NCBI RefSeq assembly: GCF_000472865.1
Contig: NZ_AXAP01000011.1
Location: 62,001 to 126,000, forward strand
DNA: 64,000 nucleotides
Reading direction: 5' to 3'
From: Bradyrhizobium elkanii WSM2783
GTDB lineage: Bacteria > Pseudomonadota > Alphaproteobacteria > Rhizobiales > Xanthobacteraceae
The notes beneath the pieces were generated by a model. That model was not told the DNA's origin and did no database searches. It saw only the letters and a program-made list of their open reading frames with translations. The translations under genes were made by a program, and so were the position numbers. How positions within the stretch are numbered: the stretch's first letter is position 1; each line of letters starts with the position of its first letter. Below, in pieces: positions 8,761-16,867 of the stretch.

Positions 8761-8951
8761 AACGTGAGGCGTGCCGGTCCATCGATGAGGATCAGGTTGG
8801 CGATCTGATACACGTGCGGGTCAGGCATGATGGTGATTTTACGCGCGGCCTTTCACGCCCCATTAACCCTCGCGCCCTCACTCGCTGGAAGTTGGCGGCG
8901 TCGCGCTCTAGGTAGTGCACGACGCAAATTTTCTCGTTATGGGTGTGTTCG

Positions 8952-9374
8952 ATGATCAGGGATGGCGAATATGCCGTTTGGTTTCGGACGCCGCACGGCG
9001 AAGGCACCGGGATCATCTATCTTGCAAATGGCAGGATCTCGGGCGGCGACTGCATGTTCACCTATAGCGGCACTTACGAGCTCGACGAAGACCGGTTCAC
9101 CGCAACGCTGACGACCAAGCGCTACGCCGAAGGCCCGACCACCGTGTTCGGTGTCGACGAGGTCGAGGCAAAGCTGACCGGGGTGTTCAAGGGCCAGACC
9201 GCGGTGTGCTCAGGCACCGCGGAGCAAGCGCCGGGCGTACGTTTCGAGGCCAACCTGTTTCCCCGTCCGGAGCCGCCGTCAGAGCGCGGCATCAAGCGCG
9301 CTGCCGGCGTGACACGGCTGCCGCAGAGCCAGGCCGACCGCCACCGCCCCGCCAAGCCGTTTGCGGTTGGATGA
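8952..9374 (+). CDS. GrlR family regulatory protein
   Basis: A 140-residue protein with the GrlR beta-barrel pattern: DGEYAVWFRTPHGEGTGI at the start, a GGDCMFTYSGTYELDEDRF core and a series of alternating strands, then a basic Pro/Arg-rich tail. GrlR is a small lipocalin-like protein that represses the type III secretion activator GrlA in attaching-effacing E. coli. In rhizobia the family is widespread and its partner is unknown. No GrlA-like gene is nearby. The ATG at 8952 fits the family start (MxxDGxY) better than the GTG at 8943. Confidence 0.7.
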   Translation: MIRDGEYAVWFRTPHGEGTGIIYLANGRISGGDCMFTYSGTYELDEDRFTATLTTKRYAEGPTTVFGVDEVEAKLTGVFKGQTAVCSGTAEQAPGVRFEANLFPRPEPPSERGIKRAAGVTRLPQSQADRHRPAKPFAVG

Positions 9375-9536
9375 TCGGCATAGTTTCGTAGGGTCGGTTA
9401 GCCGCCCCCCAGTCTCGGCGGCCTCAACGCACGAAGCTGTAAGGCGTAACCCGCCGCCCTGCTCGCGACGATTGCGCTTGCGCCGTCGCGCGCTGAAGCG
9501 AAGCTCGGGACGTTAATCCACCTACCGCTTGGCGCT

Positions 9537-9800
9537 CTAGCCTACCCTGCCATTCATCTCGTGATGGCTGAGATGACGCTGGTGGCGCGCATGCCGTTCA
9601 ATGAACGCGTGTCGCGCAGGCGGCCAATCGTTGCGCCAGTTGCCGTCGGTATAGGGATTGCCCGGCCCGATATTCTGGCAATTGGCATCGGGATAGAACT
9701 GCGCGCAGTAGCCGGGATCTTCGATCACCGCCTGAGCCGATGCCGGGCTTGCGAAAGCCGCCGCGATGACGCCAGCGGCGCCGATCAGTGCGTATTTCAT
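9537..9800 (-). CDS. Small secreted hypothetical protein
   Basis: An 87-residue protein with a clear signal peptide (MKYALIGAAGVIAAAFASPASA, cleavage after ASA) preceded by an AGGAGA ribosome site. The mature part has two Cys (GYCAQFYPDANCQNIG), a Gly/Pro/Asn-rich middle and a His/Arg-rich end (HARHQRHLSHH). The His-rich tail could bind metal, but this is speculation. It stands alone; about 160 bp on the left and 280 bp on the right hold no other gene I can support. Confidence 0.7.
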   Translation of the reverse strand: MKYALIGAAGVIAAAFASPASAQAVIEDPGYCAQFYPDANCQNIGPGNPYTDGNWRNDWPPARHAFIERHARHQRHLSHHEMNGRVG

Positions 9801-10084
9801 TCTGGTCTCCTGGACGATGCAGAATCACACTCAGTCGAGATGGTGAGCCGCAGCGCCGGCGCCAATCATGGATCGCGCCGCCTTTCCTGACCGTGATAGT
9901 CCGCGACTTGCAACGATCACCGAAGTGACATCGAATAATGTGGCTCATTCACAAGAGCGGGAAAACTTCGCCGGGCAGATCTTGCCCATCCGCCGTCGAA
10001 ACGTCCTGACGATCGCGCCTATCCCCTTGAAATAGCTCGCGCACATAATGGCACAGGCTTTGCGTGCCGCTTCTGCAGTCACCA

Positions 10085-10444
10085 ATGAGGTGCGACGTGC
10101 AGATATCGCCAACAATCTCCTCCTATAGCTTTGTGACCGCGAGCACGAAGAACACTGCCGCGAAGGACGTCTCAAGCGCCGACGATCAAACCTCCACCCA
10201 ACCCGCGCGAGAAACCTCCCTCGGCAACGATATCGAGCAGGAGTTCCTCAAATACGCGCACATGAACCCGATCGACCGGATGCGCGCGAACATCCTGAAG
10301 AGCATGAACCTGACCGAGCAGGACCTGCAAAGCATGACGCCGCAACAGCGCCAGGCGATTGAGCAGAAGATCAAGGACCTCATCGAGCAGCAACTCCACA
10401 AGAATGCGGACAAGAAGGGTCAGCTCGTCGACGTGTCGGCGTAA
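10085..10444 (+). CDS. Small hypothetical protein
   Basis: About 119 residues. The N-terminal third is Ser/Thr-rich and probably disordered; the C-terminal part is helical and charged (DRMRANILKSMNLTEQDL, then SMTPQQRQAIEQKIKDLIEQ). The start is unsure: ATG 10085, or GTG 10097 with a GAGGTG ribosome site just upstream. The amphipathic helices would suit a small protein-protein adaptor. No function recognised. Confidence 0.6.
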   Translation: MRCDVQISPTISSYSFVTASTKNTAAKDVSSADDQTSTQPARETSLGNDIEQEFLKYAHMNPIDRMRANILKSMNLTEQDLQSMTPQQRQAIEQKIKDLIEQQLHKNADKKGQLVDVSA

Positions 10445-10600
10445 GGGGCCACAACTTCATCCGTCATCCGGGCGTGCGCAGCGCGAGCCCGGAATCCATC
10501 ATGCCGCCGGCGCAGGCGGATGAGAGGGTGGAAAGTGACGCAAAGCTCGGGCGGAACGCGCCGCGAGAACGTGAATTCGCATCTTCTCACCAACTCCACC

Positions 10601-10702
10601 GTCATGCCCGCGAAGGCGGGCATCCAGTATCCGGCAGCCTCTCGGCTCAAGCACTGCCGTCGCTGGAATACTGGATCGTCCGGTCAAGCCGGACGATGAC
10701 AG
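10601..10702. repeat. Palindromic intergenic repeat (GTCATGCCCGCG type)
   Basis: Part of a 456-bp gene-free stretch (10445-10900). It starts with GTCATGCCCGCGAAGGCGGGC, a hairpin, runs into CATCCAGTA, and ends with TACTGGATCGTCCGG and GCCGGACGATGAC, so the two ends are inverted with respect to each other. Related fragments (GTCATCCGGGCGTGCGC near 10463, GTCGTCCCGGGCTTGACCC near 10741) lie beside it. The type is common between Bradyrhizobium and Rhodopseudomonas genes. Confidence 0.75.
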
Positions 10703-10760
10703 CGGAGAGCTGTTTGAAATTTGAATCCGATCTCTCCCCCGTCGTCCCGGGCTTGACCCC

Positions 10761-10843
10761 GGACCCATAACCACAGGACTTTGTCGTGTGCTCCGCTGCA
10801 ACCGCTTGCTTGCGCCACAGCAACTCCCTGTGGTTATGGGTCC
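10761..10843. repeat. 17-bp perfect inverted repeat
   Basis: GGACCCATAACCACAGG at 10761-10777 is the exact reverse complement of CCTGTGGTTATGGGTCC at 10827-10843, with a 49-base spacer. It belongs to the same repeat-rich gap and could form a long hairpin in RNA or a cruciform. Confidence 0.85.
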
Positions 10844-10900
10844 CCGCTTTTCGCGGCGACGACAGCGAGAGAGCAGCGCGCTCGAACCCACCCTACCCCA

Positions 10901-11686
10901 TCACGCGAACGTGGCCTTCACCTTGCCCAGTCCGGCGAGCTCCATCACGACGCTGTCGCCGGCATTGAGCCATATCGTCCTCACCAGGCTGCCCGTCAGC
11001 ACCACCTGTCCCGCATGCAAGCCCTTGCCTTCGGCGGCAAGATGGTTGGCAAGCCAGGCGAGTGCGTTATGGGGATGACCGAGCACGTCGGCGCCGGTGC
11101 CGCTCGCCACCTCCTCGCCATTGATGAGGGCGCGGCCCTTGACGTCGTGCAGATCGGGCGCGGTGATGCGCGGCACCGCTGTGCCCAGCACGCAACCGGC
11201 GGCGAAGAAGTCGTCTGCGATCAGCGTCGGCGCGCCCATCGCCTCCCATTTCGCATAGCGGTCGTCGACGATCTCGATCGCGGGACGATACTCCGCGACC
11301 GCCTCCGCCACCCATTCGGCGGTGAACGGCGCCTCGCCCGGCGCCAGATCGCGCGCCAGCTTCACCGCGATCTCGCATTCGACGCCGACGCGGACATAGT
11401 CGGCCATCTTGAGCTCGGCGCCGCTCTCATGCACGCCCTTCTCGAACACGCCGCCGCCGCAAGGATGGTCGATGCCGAGATAGTCCTGCATCACGGCACT
11501 GGTGCAGCCGATCTTGTAGCCGACGAGCGCGCCGACCTTCGGCAGCAACAGGTCATGCACCGCACGCTGGACCTGATAGCCCTCCTCCTCATCGGCCGGC
11601 ACCAGATCCACCGGCAGCGCCGCCAGCGGCGCGCGGTTACGGCGAGCGGTGGCGATGGCCTTTGCGGCCGCTGCGGTCCTGTCCAT
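10901..11686 (-). CDS. 2-keto-4-pentenoate hydratase-like protein (FAH/MhpD family)
   Basis: A 261-residue protein of the fumarylacetoacetate hydrolase superfamily closest to 2-keto-4-pentenoate hydratase/oxaloacrotonate decarboxylase (MhpD, HpaH), which act in meta-cleavage of aromatic compounds with a divalent metal. Landmarks are KIGCTSAVMQ, the metal-binding segment VECEIAVKLARDL and IEIVDDRY. The start at 11686 has GGGAGGTGGCC directly upstream; the frame is open a little further. It follows the SDR gene by 78 bp on the same strand, but no other aromatic catabolism gene is in view, so the true substrate is open. Confidence 0.82.
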   Translation of the reverse strand: MDRTAAAAKAIATARRNRAPLAALPVDLVPADEEEGYQVQRAVHDLLLPKVGALVGYKIGCTSAVMQDYLGIDHPCGGGVFEKGVHESGAELKMADYVRVGVECEIAVKLARDLAPGEAPFTAEWVAEAVAEYRPAIEIVDDRYAKWEAMGAPTLIADDFFAAGCVLGTAVPRITAPDLHDVKGRALINGEEVASGTGADVLGHPHNALAWLANHLAAEGKGLHAGQVVLTGSLVRTIWLNAGDSVVMELAGLGKVKATFA

Positions 11687-11764
11687 GGCCACCTCCCGGA
11701 TTGCGTTGTCGAGATGGCAATTCAGCACCACGGCGCGCGCTTGACAAGCGCGTCACATACGCGC

Positions 11765-12793
11765 TCACGCCTTGACAAGGCCGAGCCTGATCAGGCTTTC
11801 GGCGGTCGCAAGGATCGTCTCGTCGTCGCGGCGCGGCGTCCAACCGAGCTTTTCGCGGGCCTTCGCGCTGGTGGAGCGGCGGACCTTGCCGAGCATCGGC
11901 ACGGCATAGCGCAGCACCGGAACGCCCATTGCGGCCAACCGCACCACCCAGTCCGGCGCCTGGAAGCGCGGCACCCGCCGGGCGGCGGAACCGAGCTCGC
12001 GCCGCAGGAGGTTTGCGATGTCGAGCATCGACATCGGATCTCCGGCAACCGCGATGAAGCGTTCGCCGCGCGCCGCCGGCGAGGTCATCGCGCGCAGATG
12101 CAGCTCCGCCACGTCGCGCACGTCGACCACGGCGAAATGGATTCGCGGCACCGCCGGCATCGCGCCATTGAGCAGCATCTTGATGATGTCGATCGAGCCG
12201 GAGAAATCCGGTCCCAGGACCGGACCGAACACGCCGACGGGATTGATGACGGAAAGCTCCAGTCCGCCGCCCTCTTTCGCAATGAAATCCCAGACCGCGC
12301 GCTCAGCGAGCGTCTTCGATTTGACATAGGCGAACACGTCGTCGCCATCGAGATTGGTCCAGCTCGTCTCGTCGAACGGCTGCGGCTGCGGCGGGTGGCC
12401 GTAGCCGATCGCCCCCATCGACGACGTGACCACGACACGCTTGACGCCGGCATCGCGCGCAGCGCGGAGCACCCGCAGCGTTCCATCGCGTGCGGGAATG
12501 ATCATCTCGTTCTCGTCCCTGGGCACACTGCTGCTGAGCGGAGAGGCGACATGCAGCACGTAGTCGCAGCCGGCCATCGCCTCGCGCCAGCCGGCCTCCT
12601 GCGTGAGATCGGCAGTGAAGAACGATACGCTCTCGGGCGATGGCGCATTGCCCTGGTGCAGCATCGCCAGCACATCCTTGCTGCGCTCCGGCCGGCGTAC
12701 CGTGGTGCGCACCTGATGCCCCGCGACCAGCAACTGCAGGATGGTGTGAACCCCGATGAAACCCGATCCACCCGTAACCAAAACGGTGCTCAT
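11765..12793 (-). CDS. Extended SDR family NAD(P)-dependent oxidoreductase
   Basis: A 342-residue extended short-chain dehydrogenase of the dihydroflavonol-4-reductase/cinnamoyl-CoA reductase-like group. The Rossmann motif is TGGSGFIG at residues 7-14, with the DYVLHVASPL segment and the catalytic Ser (VTSSMGAIG) and Tyr/Lys (YVKSK). These enzymes reduce carbonyl groups on small molecules using NADPH. It is transcribed divergently from an HxlR regulator 101 bp away, the usual arrangement for a locally controlled detoxification reductase. Confidence 0.85.
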   Translation of the reverse strand: MSTVLVTGGSGFIGVHTILQLLVAGHQVRTTVRRPERSKDVLAMLHQGNAPSPESVSFFTADLTQEAGWREAMAGCDYVLHVASPLSSSVPRDENEMIIPARDGTLRVLRAARDAGVKRVVVTSSMGAIGYGHPPQPQPFDETSWTNLDGDDVFAYVKSKTLAERAVWDFIAKEGGGLELSVINPVGVFGPVLGPDFSGSIDIIKMLLNGAMPAVPRIHFAVVDVRDVAELHLRAMTSPAARGERFIAVAGDPMSMLDIANLLRRELGSAARRVPRFQAPDWVVRLAAMGVPVLRYAVPMLGKVRRSTSAKAREKLGWTPRRDDETILATAESLIRLGLVKA

Positions 12794-12894
12794 CCGACAA
12801 AGCCTTTCCTGAATCCTCGGCCTCGGCGCGGAAATTCGTTTCGCCGGCCTGCAACATCCGCATCTGGGCCACTATCTGCAGCGGGACAAGTAGG

Positions 12895-13323
12895 ATGAAA
12901 TTCGAGACCGGTATGGAAAACAATACCACCTCGCCCTGCGATTCCGCCGAATGCGCAGGTTGCGCGCCCGACCCGGCACTGCTCGGCGATTTCAAGCACG
13001 CCATTCACGCACTCGGCGGCAAATGGAAACTCGAGATTCTTTTTTCGCTGATGAACGGGGCGATCCGCTTCGGCGCCCTGCGCCGCTCGCTTGACGGCAT
13101 CACCCAGCACATGCTGACCGCGCAACTGCGCGAGCTCGAACGCGACGGCCTGGTTCTTCGCACCGTGCTTGCCGAAAAGCCGCTGCGGGTGGAATACGAA
13201 TTGACCGACGCCGCTTATGGACTCTTGCCAGCATTCCGCGAATTGCTCACGTGGTCAAAGACCTATGGCGCACGCGGCCATGCAGCCGCGCGCGAAGCGA
13301 CACTCGACGCCGAACTCACCTGA
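12895..13323 (+). CDS. HxlR family transcriptional regulator
   Basis: A 142-residue winged-helix regulator with the HxlR/YodB pattern (GGKWKLEILFSLMNGAIRFG, then ITQHMLTAQLRELERDGLV and RVEYELTDAGYG-like wing VEYELTDAAYGLLP). The N-terminus carries three Cys in CDSAECAGC; many HxlR proteins sense electrophiles or oxidants through an N-terminal Cys, so thiol sensing is plausible. It is divergent from the SDR gene, its probable target. An imperfectly placed palindrome (GGTAT-N8-ATACC, 12910-12927) straddles an alternative ATG at 12913, which could be the real start. Confidence 0.88.
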   Translation: MKFETGMENNTTSPCDSAECAGCAPDPALLGDFKHAIHALGGKWKLEILFSLMNGAIRFGALRRSLDGITQHMLTAQLRELERDGLVLRTVLAEKPLRVEYELTDAAYGLLPAFRELLTWSKTYGARGHAAAREATLDAELT

Positions 13324-13344
13324 ATGTCGCTTCGCAGCTTTACG

Positions 13345-14154
13345 CTATTTCGCCATTCCGAGCGCCCGCCGGATCGCGATCTCGACCGGCGAATAGGCGC
13401 CGTCGGGACGCGCGAGCTGGTAGGGCTCCCTTAATGGCAGCGCGGGCTGTGCCATGAAGCGCGGCGCGCTGCCCTGGTGCCGTTGAGCGGCGTGAATCAG
13501 GAAGGGATGGCAGAGATAGACCGTGCCGGCCGCGCCGGTCGCGAGCGCAATCGGACAGTCGGCGCCGATCTCGTCCAGCACCATGCGGGCACGGCCGGCC
13601 TCGCCTGCGGGTGCGAGATAGCGAGCCATCGGCTGGTGCGAGCCGACCCTGATGCGTGTCGGCGCATCCTGTTCGCCGACATCGGAGAACAGGAACAGCA
13701 TCAGCAATGCACGCCCGCGCGAGGTGACATTGACGCGCCAGGCCGAGAAATCCTGCCGCTCATTCGGATCGCAATCCTCACCGGGAAAGCTGAGGTCGAC
13801 GTGCCATCCGGCGTCGCCGGGATCGTCCGGATGCGGAAAGCGTACCGGAAAGGTGCCGATGTCCTGTCGCGGCCACCAACGGCCTCTCCCGACGATCTGG
13901 TCGATCGCCCTATGCAGGACCGGCGTGTTGATCGCCTGCCGGAACGGTGGCTGGCCATAGAAGCCCAGTCGGACCACCGGGCGCGTCCATGTTGCGGGCG
14001 CGTGCTCGCTGCATGGCAAGTCACGCCACAGGATGGCGCGCGCTTCCGCGGCAAGCTCGCCCGGAAAAGCGTCGTCGATCCTGACAAAGCCGTGCTCGAT
14101 GAATTGGGCAATTTGCGCGTCGGTGAGCGAACGCGCGCGTTCGTGGTCGGTCAT
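13345..14154 (-). CDS. Phytanoyl-CoA dioxygenase (PhyH) family protein
   Basis: A 269-residue Fe(II)/2-oxoglutarate-dependent oxygenase-like protein. The metal-binding HxD is in GWHVDLSFPG, and the distal His and the 2-oxoglutarate-binding Arg are in HAAQRHQGSAPRF. PhyH-family enzymes hydroxylate diverse small molecules; the substrate here is unknown. It is convergent with the HxlR gene, with about 20 bp between the ends. The 215 bp upstream, before dksA, hold no gene I can support. Confidence 0.82.
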   Translation of the reverse strand: MTDHERARSLTDAQIAQFIEHGFVRIDDAFPGELAAEARAILWRDLPCSEHAPATWTRPVVRLGFYGQPPFRQAINTPVLHRAIDQIVGRGRWWPRQDIGTFPVRFPHPDDPGDAGWHVDLSFPGEDCDPNERQDFSAWRVNVTSRGRALLMLFLFSDVGEQDAPTRIRVGSHQPMARYLAPAGEAGRARMVLDEIGADCPIALATGAAGTVYLCHPFLIHAAQRHQGSAPRFMAQPALPLREPYQLARPDGAYSPVEIAIRRALGMAK

Positions 14155-14369
14155 GATGATGATCTCTCAAGCTGGCGCCAGACATTGTTGCGCTGCGTCA
14201 TGCAGCGGCGGTCCGGCTCAATCGGTCCAATGGGATGCCGCAGGCAGCGGCGGCTGGGTCAGCGACCCAGCAAGAAGACCGACGCGAAGTTGAGAATGGA
14301 TGTCATCATGGCGGCGCGAAACTACCTCCGCCGGATGGCGGTTTCAATGGCACCGCCGCGAGCCCAACC

Positions 14370-14780
14370 CTATTCGTCGCGATAGACTTTTTCGCGCTTC
14401 TCGTGACGTTCCTGGGCCTCGACCGAGAGCGTTGCGATCGGACGAGCCTCGAGCCGCTTGAGGGAGATCGGCTCGCCGGTCTCCTCGCAATAGCCGTAGG
14501 TGTTGTCCTCGATGCGCTGCAGTGCGGCATCGATCTTGGAGATCAGCTTGCGCTGGCGGTCGCGAGCGCGCAGCTCGATCGCACGGTCGGTCTCGGAGGA
14601 AGCACGGTCGGCAAGGTCGGGGTGATTGACGTTCTCTTCCTGCAAGGTCTGCAGCGTGAGCTTCGATTCGCGGAGGATCTCATCCTTCCAGGCCAGCAGC
14701 TTGGCGCGGAAATAGTCGCGCTGACGCTCGTTCATGAAAGGCTCTTTTTCAGAAGGCCGGTAGTTCTTCAGCTTTTCCAA
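14370..14780 (-). CDS. dksA: RNA polymerase-binding transcription factor DksA
   Basis: A 136-residue secondary-channel factor that acts with ppGpp on rRNA and amino acid promoters. The coiled coil is present (WKDEILRESKLTLQTLQEEN, with the conserved DLADRASSETDRAIELR tip), followed by the globular domain. Only one of the four zinc-finger Cys remains (YGYCEETGEPI); the later pair is missing (ATLSVEAQERHEK). Such Cys-poor DksA is known in alphaproteobacteria. The start is TTG at 14780, supported by length; the first ATG in frame is 15 codons later. Confidence 0.92.
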   Translation of the reverse strand: MEKLKNYRPSEKEPFMNERQRDYFRAKLLAWKDEILRESKLTLQTLQEENVNHPDLADRASSETDRAIELRARDRQRKLISKIDAALQRIEDNTYGYCEETGEPISLKRLEARPIATLSVEAQERHEKREKVYRDE

Positions 14781-14832
14781 AGGCAGTCCATGTCCCTGTC
14801 AGGCGGACGAAAATGGGTCATCCGCGCGGCGC

Positions 14833-14861
14833 CTTATATAGCTACCTCATGTGACAGACAA
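14833..14861 (-). promoter_or_regulatory. Housekeeping promoter for dksA
   Basis: On the minus strand TTGTCT (14861-14856) and TATAAG (14838-14833) are separated by 17 bases, a good sigma-70-type promoter. Transcription would start near 14826, about 46 bases before the dksA start codon. The rest of the 281-bp gap to fliX shows nothing else I can name. Confidence 0.55.
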
Positions 14862-15061
14862 TATCGGTGCAACTGCTACGAATGGCCATTTCCACCCCCT
14901 TACACAGGCAAGTTGGCCCCGTTCCGCCGGGACCAGTCAGTGCGCTCGTCCGGCACCAGCATCCCCGCGCATGAAGGGGCCGGATCAGTCCTTTTTGCCC
15001 GGCCTGGGGAATTAAATCCGCGCTGACCGGACCGAACGAATTGCTATCAAGGCAACCGCCC

Positions 15062-15475
15062 TTAGGCCTGCCCGGCCTTGGCGAGCTCGACTTCGACGCG
15101 AAGCTCGATCTCGGACAGGACCGCATCGAGGCCGGGATGGCCGGAGGAGGATTTCAGGCTGGCGGCGGCATCGCGCAGGCGCGCCACGGTGGTCGCTTGC
15201 AGATTGCCGGCCAGAAGGCCGATCTTGAGCTCATCGAGCACATCGAGCGCGCCGCGGCCCCGCGCGACCGAGCGTTTGCGGCGTTCTATGGGGTCCTCGA
15301 CGCCCTGAAGCGCAAGCAGCGCATCGATATTGCCGGCAGCCTTCGGCGCGGCGCCGGAGCGAACCTCGCCCGCCTCCGTCGAGGGTTCCGGCAGCGCGAA
15401 GCTGCTCGAACTGTTCCGCCGCGTGCTGCTCGCGGGCGTTCCAAGCGTGGTGCCGTTCGGTCCTGAGATGCGCAT
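15062..15475 (-). CDS. fliX: Flagellar assembly regulator FliX
   Basis: A 137-residue protein. In Caulobacter FliX links completion of the basal body to the sigma-54 activator FlbD. The start (MRISGPNGTTLG) and the C-terminal helices (PIERRKRSVARGRGALDVL, then LKSSSGHPGLDAVLSEIEL) are characteristic. The ATG at 15475 gives the family start; an upstream extension is open but unlike the family. It is divergent from flgI, as in other alphaproteobacteria. Its presence agrees with sigma-54 sites upstream of flgF and flgI. Confidence 0.9.
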   Translation of the reverse strand: MRISGPNGTTLGTPASSTRRNSSSSFALPEPSTEAGEVRSGAAPKAAGNIDALLALQGVEDPIERRKRSVARGRGALDVLDELKIGLLAGNLQATTVARLRDAAASLKSSSGHPGLDAVLSEIELRVEVELAKAGQA

Positions 15476-15655
15476 CGTCGATGATCCCGCGGGCGTGCTG
15501 GGCGGAACTTTCGCCCCCTTATGGTTAAGGGACCGTAAACGACCCGGCAAAATCTGCCGCCGGCCGGCAGTTTCGACTCCGCCGGAAAACGGAGCGCGAA
15601 TGGCGATCGCGCAATTTCACTAAAGATATCAGTTATTTGATGCATCACCCCGCCA

Positions 15656-15671
15656 TGGCACAGCCCTCGCA
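15656..15671 (+). promoter_or_regulatory. Candidate sigma-54 promoter for flgI
   Basis: TGGCACAGCCCTCGCA keeps GG and GC exactly 10 bases apart and differs from the TGGCACG-N4-TTGCW consensus at two positions. It lies 72 bases before the flgI ATG. The context (flagellar P-ring gene divergent from fliX) supports it. Confidence 0.5.
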
Positions 15672-15742
15672 TAGTGAAGGGCGGATCGCCGCTATGGGAG
15701 TGGCGTGCCGGTCCGATGGAAGACCTCGAGGGGAGCAAAGGG

Positions 15743-16867
15743 ATGCCCGGCATCCGTTCGGCACACTATTTCGCAGCCGCCTGCGCCGCGTGGCTCGCGC
15801 TCGCGCTGACCGCTTTGCCGGCCGGAGCGACGTCGCGGATCAAGGACCTCGCCAATATCGAAGGCGTGCGGCAGAACCAGTTGATCGGCTACGGCCTCGT
15901 GGTCGGCCTCAACGGCACCGGCGATACGCTCAACAACATCCCCTTCACCAAGCAATCGCTGCAGGCGATGCTGGAACGGATGGGTGTCAACATCCGCGGC
16001 GCCACCATCCGCACCGGCAACGTCGCCGCCGTAATGGTCACCGGCAATCTGCCGGCCTTCGGCACGCAGGGCACGCGGATGGACGTCACGGTCTCCGCGC
16101 TCGGCGACGCCAAGGACCTGCGTGGCGGCACCCTGCTCGTCACCCCCCTGCTCGGCGCCGACGGCAATGTCTATGCGGTCGCGCAGGGCACGCTCGCGAT
16201 CTCCGGCTTCCAGGCCGAAGGCGAAGCCGCCAAGGTCGTGCGCGGCGTCCCGACCGTCGGCCGCATCGCCAACGGCGCGATCATCGAGCGCGAGATCGAG
16301 TTCACGCTCAATCGCCTGCCCAATGTCCGCCTCGCGCTGCGCAATGCCGACTTCACCACCGCCAAGCGCATTGCGGCGGCGGTGAATGATTTCCTCGGGG
16401 TCAAGACCGCCGAGCCGATCGATCCCTCAACCGTGCAGCTCAACATCCCGGCAGAGTTCAAGGGCAACGTCGTCGCCTTCCTGACCGAGATCGAGCAGTT
16501 GCAGGTCGATCCGGATCTTGCGGCGAAGATCGTGATCGATGAGCGCTCCGGCATCATCGTGATGGGCCGCGACGTTCGCGTCGCCACCGTGGCGGTCGCG
16601 CAAGGCAATCTCACGGTGTCGATCTCCGAGAGCCCGCAAGTGAGCCAGCCCAATCCGCTGTCGCGGGGACGCACGGTGGTGACGCCGCGCTCGAATGTAC
16701 AGGTTACCGAAGACGGCAAGAAATTCGCCGTGGTGAAAGACGGCGTCTCGCTGCAGCAACTCGTCGATGGACTGAACGGGCTCGGGATCGGCCCGCGCGA
16801 TCTCATCAGCATCCTGCAGGCGATCAAGGCGGCCGGCGCGATCCAGGCCGACATCGAGGTGATGTGA
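15743..16867 (+). CDS. flgI: Flagellar P-ring protein FlgI
   Basis: A 374-residue periplasmic protein that polymerises around the rod to form the P ring. It has a signal peptide (ending LPAGA) and the mature start typical of FlgI (SRIKDLANIEGVRQNQLIGY). The conserved GYGLVVGLNGTGD and the C-terminal VSLQQLVDGLNGLG segment are intact. The ATG at 15743 follows GAGGGGAGCAAAGGG; a frame 23 codons longer lacks a signal peptide. It shares one base with the flgJ start (TGATG). Confidence 0.96.
   Translation: MPGIRSAHYFAAACAAWLALALTALPAGATSRIKDLANIEGVRQNQLIGYGLVVGLNGTGDTLNNIPFTKQSLQAMLERMGVNIRGATIRTGNVAAVMVTGNLPAFGTQGTRMDVTVSALGDAKDLRGGTLLVTPLLGADGNVYAVAQGTLAISGFQAEGEAAKVVRGVPTVGRIANGAIIEREIEFTLNRLPNVRLALRNADFTTAKRIAAAVNDFLGVKTAEPIDPSTVQLNIPAEFKGNVVAFLTEIEQLQVDPDLAAKIVIDERSGIIVMGRDVRVATVAVAQGNLTVSISESPQVSQPNPLSRGRTVVTPRSNVQVTEDGKKFAVVKDGVSLQQLVDGLNGLGIGPRDLISILQAIKAAGAIQADIEVM

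Noticed and set aside
10781..12898. A 705-codon open frame on the plus strand across two minus-strand genes
   Set aside because: It is antisense to the hydratase and SDR genes, is His/Arg/Asp-rich in the way of high-GC shadow frames, and matches no family. The minus-strand genes have clear motifs.
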